From Ahaetulla prasina (Eukaryota > Chordata > Lepidosauria > Squamata > Colubridae), in the NCBI RefSeq assembly GCF_028640845.1, contig NC_080540.1:232527794-232591793 (forward strand): a DNA stretch of 64,000 nt. The letters are read 5' to 3'. Within the stretch, counting starts at the first letter, position 1. The number at the start of each line of letters is the position of its first letter. The notes under the pieces are model-generated. The model saw nothing but the letters and a program-made list of their open reading frames with translations. It did no database searches and was not told the origin of the DNA. Position numbers and translations under genes: made by a program. This document shows positions 34,568-45,694 of the stretch, in pieces.

Positions 34568-35134
34568 GTAACCTCCTCGGGGCGGAAGGCCACGCGCTTT
34601 CGCTCTGCAGCCTGCGCGGGTGAGGGGCGAGCGGGCGGCTGCAAAGTGCTGGTGCTGCGGCAGGCGCGGGAAAGGGAGGCGGTGGGCGTCCTTCTCCCTC
34701 TCTCTCTCTCTCCCTCCCCCCTCTCCCTTCCCTGTCATCTACCGCGGGCAGCCGCGGAGCTTATGGAAGCAGGCGGCGCAAAAAGGGCCAGGTAGTAAAC
34801 TGGCCGGGGTCACGTCCTCCGCGAGTTCCTGGCTCTCCCGGCCGAGAACTGAGCTCGGTGGCGAGGTCGGGCGGCTTCAGGAATTGGGAAAGAGCAGCGC
34901 CGGTTTGCAACGAAAGAGAGCGGTTGCACGAAAGGGAGCGCACGTCCTGGGGCGATGACATAGTTTTGATGCTTCCGAGCCCGCAGGGGGAGAGGCGGGG
35001 AGGAGGAGGTGGGGGGAAGAATTGCTCGACCGCCGCTTGAGCTTTCAGGCAGCCGAGCAAAGAACCTGTTGGGGGTTGGTGACGAGACCCGAACCCGGCG
35101 GTGGGGGTGGGCGTATTTTTAGGCAAGCGGGGGC

Positions 35135-36300
35135 TTGCAGGAAAGTGAAAGGGAGACGTTTCCAAACTTCCCGGGTTTAAAAAAAAAGAAAAAGGCGAAA
35201 AGGCGCACAAACCTGCTACTTTGGGTTTCTTTCAGCAAGCAAACTACCTGACGCTGTTGTTGACTTGGAAGCCCCGTGGCTGTGTGGGACCTCCTTTGTG
35301 CATGTTCAAAAGCCCTCATTACTTCCTAATTGCTAGGTTTAGATAAGTATCCTGAAGCTCAGTCTCCATTTGAGGATTTCTAGGATTCCTAGCATCCCCC
35401 CCTTTTTTTTTTGTTGCTTCGTTAAACATATGTATGCGATAAACTTTGTTTCTTGATTTTTACCTCATGCCATTTTTACCTCATTGATCAAGGTAGCGTT
35501 AGGATTTCCAGATACATTGTGGGCTGGAGATGTATAAATGGGAAACATGGCATATTTGGTGGGGTTTCCTTGATTCCAAAAGATGACGGGATGGATTTCC
35601 TTGTTGACTTTGGAAACCTTGGCCCCCTCCTTGCTGGAGGAATTTAGTGTACTGCATCTATTCTGGTATTTGCTCTCCCCCTTCCCCTCCATTATAATTG
35701 TGGCATAGTCATCAAGAAGATAAAAGATTTGGGAAACTAAGGGCATTTAATAAACAGCAAGTTAAAGCTTTACTGTCTGTCCCAGATTTCCGCCAATCTC
35801 AAATCCTCGTCATGCATTGGAATATAATGCCCATCATCCCCAGCCATATTGACTTGGCTCCTCCCCATGTCTTGAACTCTTCCCTTACTCTTTCCACAGT
35901 GAACTTTGAGCCCAGCAAATGGAAACCAAGTTTTCAACAAGCAGATGGAGTGTGTCCCTCCTCATGGAAGGGCCAAGATTTTGCCTGAGCCTGTGCCAGC
36001 ATAACAGAGAAAGGGAGGAGACAGGGATTAATTTGTAACATAGCTCAGGGCCAAGACACAACATTTTACTGCTGAGGTTGGGCCTTTCCAAAAGGGAGAC
36101 AACCTTGAATTTAAAAGGACACCCCTAAAAGAGGTTAATGCTTTCGCATACTTTCCCATTTTAAGACTGATACATGGGAGAGGCAAGATTAAGAAATTAA
36201 ACGTCATTTCAGGTAAACCGAGAACATGAAGTAGAAAGGAAAGCATGTGAAGGCTGATTCAGGCTTCTTTCCCCTGGAGGAGACATGGGAACCCCAACAT
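35135..36300. other. PCSK5 intron 1, unassigned
   Basis: The GC-rich island gives way to ordinary sequence with a T9-10 run at 35403. Open frames on both strands near 35450-36250 lack protein signatures. Confidence 0.5.
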
Positions 36301-36304
36301 TGCT

Positions 36305-36490
36305 CTTCCAAAGGTGCTTTTCCAAAAGGCAATTGGACTTTCTTGGTTTTTTTCTTTGAAAACGTTTAGCTTCTCATCCAAGAAACTTCTTCCGTTCAGT
36401 TTGCTTCTTGCAAAATGTTTTCAAAGAAAGAAAAAAAACCCAAGGAAGTCCAATTGCTTTTTGGAAAAGTACCTTTGGGACGACCACATC
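36305..36490. mobile_element. Penelope-like terminal inverted-repeat fragment
   Basis: The left arm (ccaaaggtgcttttccaaaa, ggcaattggactttc) and the right arm (aagtccaattgctttttgg, aaaagtacctttggg) are inverted copies of about 60 bp around a short centre. The arms match the termini of the element at 17521-18165. The minus-strand centre (36364-36394) keeps the hammerhead-like hairpin but has lost core bases. Confidence 0.7.
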
Positions 36491-37975
36491 CTGGTGATTG
36501 AGAATCTCCATAGACACCTAACTTTGCTCTCTTGGTAGAGTTGATGAAGAACCTTTGGGCAGCTGTCAGGTTTAATCCATCATTCTTTCCTTTCATAAAT
36601 TGCAAAATAGGAATTTATCTTACAGAAAGGTAAGCAGAAGAAAAATAGAAATTGTAAAGTTCATGAGAACAAAAATAGTTCTTACTGGAGCAAATAAAAC
36701 TCCTGATCAATCCAATATTTTGTGTCTTGCTGTGTCCAGTTAAAAACATCCAATAAATGAACAAACATAACATCAGTGCCACAGGCTCCCAATGTTTAGA
36801 AATATTTTTTTTTAAATCTAGGAGACAATACTCATAATAATTAATGGTTATTGATAGCTTTTTAGTTACCTATTTTTGTTACAACATACTTTCTCATGCC
36901 AATTGTTAATGTTAACTCATTAACTTATCATGAACAGAAATTCATCGAATTGGGGAAATAGGTTCTGCTAGAGAACATGTTGAAATCATAAAAAAATTGT
37001 TGAGGTGAAAGGAAAGTAATGGAAAAGAAAATGTTCTGAGTTGATAGGAAATGTGTTGAGCTATATTTATTAGTGAATGCTGTATAGGCATAAGTGTTTT
37101 GGAAAAAGCACTTATTGTACTGTTTTAATTCTATATAGAGGAGTAGATTAAGTCTGTCTAATGCAGGTGTATTTGGGGGATTTAAATTTGGCTTTAGTTC
37201 AGATCAGTTAAATAAATAATCTGGTCTGAGTCATATTAGCTAGTTTAAAAACACCTGAATTTGTAGAATCCACAGAGTTAACAAACACCTGGATTTGCTA
37301 GACCCAAAACTACTATATAAAAAACTTATTAAACATTCCATGTACACATGTATCTTGCATTACTTGCTGAAACAATTAGATGAGTTTAATGAGAGTTCCT
37401 ATATATACCACTACTACATATTTTATAACATTTCTAATATTAATACAATATTTCTAGAGAATATTGTTTTGGACATCTGGACTGCCTGTTAATTGTTTTA
37501 TTTTATTGTGATTTGTGCATATACCTCATCTCTGTCTTTTCTAAAGATAAAATAATTTGCAATATTTGTTAAGAATTTTTAAAATTAGAAATAATGGTCA
37601 TGTAAAAAATATTCAGTTATATAATAAATAATATGGATTGAAGTCCCAAGTTATAATGAATGCTCTATAGTCTAGAACATAAAATATTATGTGATGGATA
37701 GAAGTTTATAGAATTGTTCCATAGCCTATTGACCCAAGATATCTGTTCTTTGTATTTCACAGAATAGCAAATACTCCCAAGGATATATTTTGACTCATTT
37801 ACTTTTAGGACAAAATGACAGAAGTAAATGACATTTACTTTTAGGACAAAATGAGAGGCTAGAAAAAGAGCAATTACATTGTTAGAACTTCTCCTTTAAA
37901 GATAACAAATTCTTCTTAATAATCATTTTTCTGTAGAGCTGTACTCAGAAAGTGCATATCAATTAGCATTGTGTC
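36490..37975. other. PCSK5 intron 1, AT-rich, no feature seen
   Basis: Very AT-rich with no recognisable element. A short direct repeat, acatttacttttaggacaaa, occurs twice at about 37795-37850. Confidence 0.5.
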
Positions 37976-37984
37976 CATTTAGTA

Positions 37985-38459
37985 CAGTGGTTCTCAACCT
38001 TTATAGTGCTGCGACCCCTTTAATACAATACCCCACAATGTGGCGACCCCCAACCGTAAAATTATTTTCATTTTGAATTTATCGCGCCTGAAGCCATATT
38101 GGCTAGCGATCTGAACTGCTTGCGATTGCCTTGAGGATGGAGGCATTAAAGCGGAGACTCCTCCCATATTAAGTTTATGGCGCCTGAAGCCAGATCAGGC
38201 TAGCGATTGGGAGTGATTGCAGCTGGCTTGAGAGGGAGACATCAGAGCAAAGATTTCTCTCTTTTTTAATTGATTGCGCCTGAAGCCGAATTCGGCTAGC
38301 GATTTGAAGAGCCTGCAGCTGGCTTGTGGAGTCAACCATTGGAGCGTGATTCTTCGACTTGCAAGTATACTTCCCATATTTCCGATGGTCTTAGGTGACC
38401 CTTGGCAAATCGTCATTCGACCCCCAACGGGGTTCCGACCCACAGGTTGAGAACCGCTG
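37985..38459. mobile_element. SPIN-like non-autonomous hAT element, 475 bp
   Basis: The termini CAGTGGTTCTCAACCTTTAT and ACAGGTTGAGAACCGCTG are inverted repeats. They are flanked by a perfect 8-bp duplication ATTTAGTA (37977-37984 and 38460-38467). Subterminal sequence gcgacccctttaatacaata, ggcgacccccaaccgtaaaa, and near the right end gatggtcttaggtgacccttg matches the SPIN (Space Invaders) hAT family as I remember it. The interior has three diverged tandem units of about 95 bp starting gcgcctgaagcc and containing ggctagcgat. No transposase is present. Confidence 0.88.
38080..38360. repeat. Three internal ~95-bp tandem units in the SPIN-like element
   Basis: Units begin gcgcctgaagcc at about 38084, 38181 and 38277, each followed after a few bases by ggctagcgat. 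They are diverged in the second half. Unit number is likely to vary between copies of the element. Confidence 0.8.
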
Positions 38460-38469
38460 ATTTAGTACA

Positions 38470-39175
38470 TGAAATGCTGTGACTTTTTTATACCTAGTTG
38501 GATACACTGATATAGTGCAATCATTTACAACAAAACCTGTAACCATTTTCTCTCTTGTCAGGGTTATTTACTTTTGGCAAATTAAGGTTGCCTTATAAAT
38601 TGAAATTTTTCATTCTGTTAAGGCATATTGTTAAACAAAATACCATTGTAATAATTTGTTATTTTTATTCTATGGAACCAAGAGAGATCAAAAAACCCAT
38701 AACAAATGTAAAGACTGCATCTTTCTATATGTTGAAAGCTTTCTTTCCACAACCTGTAGTTACATTCTTCTGATATTAAGTTTTTATAGTGATAAAAACT
38801 ATAATATAATATTATATTTATGATATTATCTTTTAAGTTTCTAAGCCAACAAGCAAGAAATTGGAACACTATATTTCCTACAATTGTTATATATACATTC
38901 AATTCCTTTCAAGAAAAGGGAGGGAGAGAGAGGGAGGCAGGGAGAGAGAGACTGTTTCCATTAGACTGAAAGTTATATCATACATATGTTTTCTGCTGGG
39001 TGTGTGGGTGTATGTATGTATGTATGTATGTATGTATGTATGTATGTATGTATAGTTACAGAAGTGTAAAAGATTTTACATAATACAAATTAAAGTATTA
39101 TGATTATAAATAGACTTTTCAAAAACTGAATGTTTAGAGAGCCCAAAAGAAAACTTCCTGAATGGACTTTTTAAG
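38470..39175. other. PCSK5 intron 1 with (TGTA)n microsatellite
   Basis: The sequence is AT-rich. A (GTAT)n microsatellite runs from about 39006 to 39053, preceded by an AG-rich patch near 38915. Confidence 0.8.
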
Positions 39176-39179
39176 GGCT

Positions 39180-40586
39180 ACAGGTAGTCCTCAATTTACA
39201 ACTGCAATTGGGACCAGAATTTCTGTTGCTAAGCAAGGCAGTTGTTAAGTGAGTGGTGCCTGATTATTTTTTTTTGCCATGGTTAAGAAAATCATTGCAT
39301 TTAAGTGAATCACACAGTTATTTAGCAAATTCAGCTTCCCATATTGATTTTGCCGGTCAGAAGCTGGCTGGGAAGATCACAAATGGTGATCGCATGATCC
39401 CAGGATGCTGCAACCACCAGATGGATTTGTAACTGGCTGACCGCATTCAACATGTAGTCCTCAACGGAACTGCATCTACATGGAGGGAAGTATGCAGTGG
39501 AGTACCCCAAGGCTCTGTTTTAAGCCCAGTATTCTTTAACATCTTCATCAATGACTTGGACGTGGGGCTAGATGGGGAACTCATCAAATTTGCAGATGAC
39601 ACTAAGCTGGCAGGAATAGCCAACACTCCAGAAGATAGGCTCAAGATATAGAAGGATCTTGACCGACTTGAACATTGGGATCTATCTTAACCACATGAAA
39701 TTCAACAGTGAAAAAAGTAAGGTTCTACATTTAGGCAAAAAACCCAAAATGCACAGGTAGCGTATATGTGGAACCTTGCTCAATAGTAGTAACTGTGAGA
39801 GGGATCTTGGAATCCTAGTGGACAACCATTTAGATATGAGCCAGCAGTGTGCAGCAGCTGCCAAAAAAGCCAACACAGTTCTGGGCTGCATAAACAGAGG
39901 GATAGAATCAAGATCACATAAAGTGTTAATACCACTTTATAATGCCTTGGTAAGGTCACACTTGGAATATTGCATCCAGTTTTGGTCACTACGTTGTAAA
40001 AAAGATGTTGAGACTCTAGAAAGAGTGCAGAGAAAAGAGTGCAGAGAGAAGGGTTGCAGGAACTGGGTATGTCTAGTTTAATGAAAAGAAGGACTAGGGG
40101 AGACATGATAGCAGTGTTCCAATATCTCAGGGGTTGCCACAAAGAAGAGGGAGTCAAACTATTCTCCAAAGCACCTGAGGGTAGAACAAGAAGCAATGGG
40201 TGGAAACTAATCAAGGAGAGAAGGAACTTAGAACTAAGGAGAAATTTCCTGACAGAACAATTAATAAGTGGAACAACTGCCTGCAGAAGTTGTGAATGCT
40301 CCAACACTGGAAATTTTTAAGAAGATGTTGGATAATCATTTGTCTGAAGTGGGGCAGGGGGTTGGACTAGAAGACCTCCAAGGTCCCTTCCAACTGTGTT
40401 GTTATTAATATTATTAATTGTTGCAAATACATGCTGGTTTTCAAGTGCCCAAATTTTGATCATGTGACCCTGGAGAATGCTGCAACGGTTGTAAGTATGA
40501 GGACTGGTGTCAAGTCACTATTTTCAGTGTCATTTTAACTTTGAACGGTCACCAAACAAATAGTTGTAAGTGGAAGACTACCTGTA
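39180..40586. mobile_element. tagtcctc-family TIR MITE split by a CR1 insertion
   Basis: The left part is 39180-39440: caggtagtcctcaatttaca, gttgctaagcaaggcagttg, and agaagctggctgggaagatc. The right part is 40425-40586: aaatacatgctggttttcaa, gtgaccctggagaatgctgc, and gttgtaagtggaagactacctg. The two parts are the halves of one element, separated by the CR1. Confidence 0.85.
39441..40422 (+). mobile_element. CR1 LINE, RT palm to 3' end
   Basis: It is a 5'-truncated CR1. Broken frames read [19 protein letters not shown] (RT block with PQG) and then [12 protein letters not shown] (FADD catalytic motif). Next come [49 protein letters not shown] and LFSKAPEGRTRSNGWKLIKE, the typical CR1 C-terminus. 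The 3' end has ggttggactagaagacctcc and cccttccaactgtg before a short ATT tail. Stops and frameshifts make it inactive. Confidence 0.92.
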
Positions 40587-40589
40587 GAG

Positions 40590-41770
40590 AGATAAACATT
40601 AGCTATGATCAATTGCAAATGGGTTAGCTTTAAAAGTAATCTTATTACCTTTAGTTTTTTTTTCAAACATCTTCCTACTTTACCTCTTTAACCATAATAT
40701 AAAATTCTACTAATTTTAAAAGTGGTGGAAACTTCCTATGTTCTCCTTCTGTGACCAAACAGAAAATGAGAGGGGAAAGCAAAACTGAAGAGTCTAATGG
40801 TCATTCATTTAATGCTAAACTATGGTTTAATACTGTATACTAATGGGCCAGCATGATCTTAAAAAACATCTTAACAGAAAGATGTATTTTCATGTGCTGA
40901 GCTTGATACTTGTTCACTGAATACAAAAGTAGCTAAGAGCTAGAAAAGGATCTTGCATTTTTGGTAGCCAAAATAGATTTTAGTTTCTCTGGGTATATCC
41001 ATGTTTATATTCCTGTATTAAGAGCATTCATGTAGTCTTACCTGTGATTGCTTGAGACTACATGACATTATATCCTACAAAAGGAGTTTAATTGGGAATC
41101 ACCATACACTCTAAATCATTCAGTGATTGGTTGGTGACTTTTTCATTTACTTACTAACCTGTTCATGTTCCTGGGAATTGGTCTGTTTTATTTTATGGAA
41201 TAGAGTCCAAATAAAGTTACACAAGACACGTTTAAATGAGAGTTAACAGATTAATTTATTTATGCGCAATTGGTATCAAAAGTATTAACTGGACTATAAC
41301 CAGTGTTACATTAACTTAAATTATTCCTTTCTTAGACTTCTCTCGAAGGAAAACAATATTATATTTTAAAATGTTAACTACCATTGAGCTGTGATTCAGT
41401 TTAATGTCTTAAAGAAAGCCTAACAAAAATCTCTTGCTTGAAACTGTCCAGAACTGCTACTAGTCATTATAGATCTGGAGTAGCCAATCTATAGTTCCCA
41501 AATGCTGCTGAACCAAAATTTCTAGCATATTTCACTGTAGGAATGCTTGCTGGTAAGTATAGCTCAGGAACATCTACCATAAGACAGATTGCATAACTTT
41601 GGTATAGATAATGCTGATCTACATTGATCCATAATCACATGACAGAGCAATTCTCCAATCTGGCACTTTCCAGATACTTTGAAACTATAGAATTTCCCAG
41701 CTATGATGGGAATTATACTCTCTACTTCCTCTTGCTTATTGTCCCTCCTTCTCCTGCTCCTGCTCCTCCT
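40590..41770. other. PCSK5 intron 1, no feature seen
   Basis: Unassigned, moderately AT-rich sequence. Confidence 0.5.
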
Positions 41771-41785
41771 TTTCTTTCTGTTTCT

Positions 41786-41880
41786 TCTCTTCTCTTCTCT
41801 TCTCTTCTCTTCTCTTCTCTTCTCTTCTCTTCTCTTCTCTTCTCTTCTCTTCCCTCCCCTCCCCTCCCCTCCCCTTCTCT
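41786..41880. repeat. (CTCTT)n then (CCCCT)n pentamer microsatellite
   Basis: About 14 ttctc pentamers pass into four cctcc pentamers. It is pyrimidine-only on this strand and gives spurious Leu/Ser frames. Confidence 0.97.
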
Positions 41881-42017
41881 CTCTTAGTCAAAGTGGTCCC
41901 AGTGGTTGTCAAACCACTTGAGGCTGTAACTCCTCAACCCAGTCAGTGCAATCACCTGTCAATTATACCCTTATCCATCCCGACTGGTGAAAGCCTCCAG
42001 GACAGCGACTAGTAGGT

Positions 42018-42330
42018 CGGTAAGGTAAAAGTAAAAGTTCCCCTTGCACATATCTGCTAGCCGTTCCTGACTCTAGGGGGCAGTGCTCATCTCGGTTTCA
42101 AAGCCGAAGAGCCAGTGCTGTCTCCATGGTCATGTGGCCAGCATGACTAAAGACCAAAGGCACACGGAATGCTGTTACCTTCCCAAAGGTGGTCCCTATT
42201 TTTCTACTTGCATTTTTTATGTGCTTTCGAATTGCTAGGTTGGCAGAAGCTGGGACAAGTAACAGGAGCTCACCCTAGGGATTCAAACTGCTGAATTGCC
42301 GAACTTTCAATCAACAAGCTTCTCAAACGG
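42018..42330 (-). repeat. tRNA-derived SINE (snake type), antisense
   Basis: In the minus direction it has a B-box-like gtttgaatccctag, then agctcctgttacttgtccca, gcagatatgtgcaagg, and the 3' end aacttttacttttacc. It matches the sense copy at 62512-62850 throughout. Confidence 0.85.
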
Positions 42331-42334
42331 AGGT

Positions 42335-42685
42335 TTCAGAGGCTGAAAGAAGCTTCAGAAAAGAAGCCTCCAAACAGAGCGTCAGAAAAAAAGCCCCCAA
42401 ATAGAGCTTCAGAAAAGAAGCTCCCAAACAAGACTTCAGAGGCTTTTTTTCCTGAAGTTCTGTTTTGGAGGCTTTCAGAGGCAGAAAAAAAAAGGAAAAA
42501 AAAAAAAGGGACAGAGCTCACAACCAAGGAACCTGTTGCTAAAATTCACCTCTGGGAACAGCTGATTGTGGGTATTCCGGGAGGCCAATCCACCTGCCAA
42601 TCAGCATTTTTCTTATTTTCCTCCCCAAAAACTAAGGTGTGTCTTATACTCCGTTGCATCTTATACTCCAAAAAATACGGGTATA
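42335..42685. mobile_element. Right-hand part of a ccgtatttttcggag TIR element, with 27-bp tandem repeats
   Basis: It ends gtgtgtcttatactccgttg and cttatactccaaaaaatacg, the right terminus of the family that is complete at 43649-44142. The interior has three 27-bp units at 42352-42378, 42379-42405 and 42406-42432, which give a periodic minus-strand frame (repeated FGGFFSEA). The left terminus is missing or unrecognised. Confidence 0.65.
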
Positions 42686-42689
42686 TCAT

Positions 42690-43640
42690 ATTTAGAAACT
42701 ACCCATTTCTCTCATAGGGCATCTCTGGGTGGTGATACACACACACAAAAGTGAAGAATAAGGCATGAAATTCTAATTCTAGTTTGGGGAAAAACGGGCA
42801 GGGTAAGATTTTTTTTAAAAAAAATAAATGACTGCATTGGTATTGATACTACTTGGCTTTAATATTTAGGATTTCTAAAAAATATGGTTTAATTTTTTTT
42901 CTCTAAGTACTGGTATTCAGTATGGTTTTCTGTATTCAGTTTGGCATTCAAAGCATTGGACCAGTTGGATCTTACTTGTCACAATGAAATTTTAGGAATG
43001 TATATCTTAAAACTGCAATCTTTTGAAGAGATTCATTAAAGTTTGTCATCCAAACTGTTTTGTCACCTAAATTTAAATTTACAGAAGTATTGAAACAATT
43101 GAAGTATTGGAATGCAGCCATGAAAATTACAGTATATTGATGTATCTTTAAGTCCTGTGGCTTCCCGCATTTCCTGTAAACACTGTTTTGTGCCAGAAAT
43201 ACATTTGGGTCTTTAAATTAAAGCTTTCTTGATATATAGCACATTGCAGAACAATTTAATTGAGGAACATTACATTAATACCACTATAATATTCCACAAA
43301 TCAGAAAGGGATATAATTGGCTAAAGTTCAATATCTTTGCTTTTCAAAAGTTAAATTATTTTGGAGATTGATGTAGAATGAGAATTAAGAATTACCGTAA
43401 ATCCTTGTTTTAAGCATGCATTTATCTACACTAGTAGTCTTCCTGGTAGGCTTGCTTCTGATAGTTGTAAGTCAATAATACCGTAATGTAATCTAAGACC
43501 AGTGCTAGTCTTGTATTCAACACTCTGTGACTAAAAGTCTATCTGGTTCTCCCCTACTGTAAAGCAATGTTCGCTACCCCCAGTGGCATCTGCAACAAAC
43601 TGCAAGGATATCAAACTTATGACACCCAAGAAGTATTATT
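42690..43640. other. PCSK5 intron 1, no feature seen
   Basis: AT-rich sequence with A and T homopolymers. No element was recognised. Confidence 0.5.
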
Positions 43641-43648
43641 GTCAAATA

Positions 43649-44142
43649 CCGTATTTTTCAGAGTATAAAACGCACTGGACTATAAGACACACCTATCTTT
43701 TTTGGTGAGGAAAACAAGAAAAAGAAATTTGCTTCTGCCTCCCAGCAATTTTGCCTTGTTGCAGCAAACAGCAAACAACCTGCTTTACTTTCATTTTTGT
43801 TTTCAGCATAGCTTGATTAGCACAAGAAAAAAAATCTGCTCCCAGCAATTTACCTCCTTGCAGCAAGCTGCAGAGGCCTGCGCAGCAATAGGCAATGGCA
43901 ATCCCTGCAGCCTGAAACAGCTGAGAGTCAGGGACAATCAACTTGTGCTAATTAGGATGTGTTGAAGCTGAAATGGGCCTTTTCTTCTTGCTGCTTGCTG
44001 CAAGGAGGTAAACTGTGGGAGGCAGAGGCCAAAGGGTGGGGCCAGTGGGTAGGAAGGGCTACATTCAGTGTATAAGACGCACTGAAATTTTCTCCCCCTT
44101 TTAGGGGGGAAAAAGGTGCGCCTTATACTCCGAAAAATACGG
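43649..44142. mobile_element. 494-bp TIR element of the ccgtatttttcggag family
   Basis: The termini ccgtatttttcagagtataa and the complementary cttatactccgaaaaatacgg are flanked by the dinucleotide TA on both sides (43647-43648 and 44143-44144). This suggests a TA-targeting DNA transposon. The subterminal gacgcac/gtgcgcc repeats are also inverted. The core has CTGCAG-rich segments and no transposase. Partial relatives lie at 20193 and 42335. Confidence 0.85.
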
Positions 44143-44337
44143 TATATCCTCCCAACCTGCTAACCTGTTTCCTTCTTAGTGCAGAATAGAGAAAGAATAA
44201 TCTATATTCTGCTATTGTTATGTATATAAAAGGGTTAAAGTTAGAAAAGACCACTCCATTGGTACTCTCTGTGCTACTTACCAATGGTATTGTTTTCAGT
44301 AGCTCTGGAAAGTTCTGTGTCTTTGGATATATAGATT

Positions 44338-44500
44338 ATGTTTTCTGAGGTTTTCGTGGGTGTTTGTATGTAGGTCTTTAGTTATTTGGAGGTGTCTTGG
44401 CAACGTTTCGAAGATGACGAATGGGATTTCGTCGAAACATCGCCAAGACACCTCCAATTTTACGCGGGAGAAAACCCGAATAATCAAAGACATATCTACA
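44338..44500. mobile_element. Penelope-like terminal fragment with hammerhead-like hairpin
   Basis: The left arm (ctgaggttttcgtgggtgtt, gtatgtaggtctttagttat, ttggaggtgtcttggcaac) and right arm (gccaagacacctccaatttt, acgcgggagaaaacccgaat) form an inverted repeat that matches the ends of the element at 11714-12596. The centre at 44416-44438 has the gacgaa/ttcgtc hairpin followed by gaaac. It is bounded on the right by a (CATA)n/(TA)n tract to about 44550. Confidence 0.75.
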
Positions 44501-44559
44501 TACATACATACATACATATACATATACATATACATATATATATATATAATCTCTGTATA

Positions 44560-45690
44560 TAGATGATAGATAGAGAATGTAAATGCTTGCCTATGTTTCT
44601 TTCTCTTCCTGCTTTTGCCTTGCATTTATTCCATTTTGACAGTTACATGTTTTAGTGTTTGCTGATATTTAATACATGCATTTCAAGCTATTTTTTGCTA
44701 GCTGTACTGAGTAGCGTGAGGGTTTGCTCTGACCTTGGTATAGGGATTGATTGGGAGACTGCTGGGCACACACTAAACTGGAAATTACCCACATTAATTT
44801 TCCAACAGGTATCACATAAATGCTACAATTATATAACTTGTCCTTTTACAGTGTTTGTGTAATGACATCATCATGCATATTTGTAATTTAACTACTGTAC
44901 CCTCCCACCACCACAAGCATCCATGGCTACATTATTTGAGAGAATGTCAAGCAATACATCTTAATAGATGCCATTAAGCAGGCACTTATTGAGGCAAATG
45001 GCTAAAACTCTGCTGTTGCCAATGTGAGTATCTCATGTTGTCATTGATTAATATCATAACCTGGTTACCTAACTAAAATTAAGCTTCTGTTTCACTTCTC
45101 ATGTTCATATAACATAAAGGCAGAGTTCTTTCCCTCCCTTTCAACTCTGCAAATCTCAAAGAAAATGAGGACCATCTATATGTGTATTGGCTGTTTGAGT
45201 GCTTGTAAACTGCTTCAGTTGTGCAATTAAATTTTCTATTGAGCTTTGAAGAAAATTCTGCGCTGCCAGTAGAATTTTTAAGATACAGAACTCTCATTGC
45301 TAAAACTACGTGAGCATGTGTACGTGTATGCCTGCCTGCAAGATATTCAGCAGAAAGCTTGGATTAAGATTTCATGAGAGGTGTTTTGACTGTACTACAA
45401 TACCAATGAGCAGAAAGCTCAGAAATCAGGAATGGTTTAATGCTGTTTTCAAATATTTTGCTACTTACTAAAATATCCTATGATTTTTCACATCCTATCA
45501 GCTTTTACATCCTATCAGCGTAATTAGCAAAGATCTTTGCTACTTGGTGAAGTTCTATATACCTTTATCAGGAAATAGGTCTCATGTCTACTGTTTCTTA
45601 CTTCTTAAAGAGTGATACTCACTGGCAACTGAAGCTATGGGGCAGGCTCATTAACAGCAGTCTTTGTAGGTGAAACTACATTATACATCT
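44560..45690. other. PCSK5 intron 1, no feature seen
   Basis: Unassigned. A short near-duplicate, acatcctatcagc, occurs twice at about 45491-45520. Confidence 0.5.
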
Positions 45691-45694
45691 AAGA

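Larger units (their letters stand above)
33400..35130 (+). promoter_or_regulatory. PCSK5: PCSK5 CpG island: promoter, 5'UTR and start of intron 1
   Basis: GC and CpG content rise abruptly at about 33410 and fall back to AT-rich sequence by about 35150, centred on coding exon 1. The island has a (GCC)n/(GCT)n tract at about 33663-33697, purine-rich GGGAGAGGGAGG stretches, and several CCGCC/GGGCGG boxes. No TATA box is evident, as is usual for a CpG-island promoter. The transcription start cannot be placed from sequence. The last 300-900 bases before 34367 are the likely 5'UTR. Alanine-, proline- and serine-rich open frames here on both strands are by-products of GC content and triplet repeats, not proteins. 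Confidence 0.8.

Noticed and set aside
33519..35319. Many open frames on both strands of the CpG island, including poly-Ala and poly-Arg/Gln stretches.
   Set aside because: They follow from GC-rich and triplet-repeat composition. They overlap one another in all frames and lack domains; only the exon 1 frame is homologous to a protein.
42352..42432. Regularly spaced repeats resembling a CRISPR array.
   Set aside because: The units are directly adjacent without spacers and lie in a vertebrate DNA transposon.
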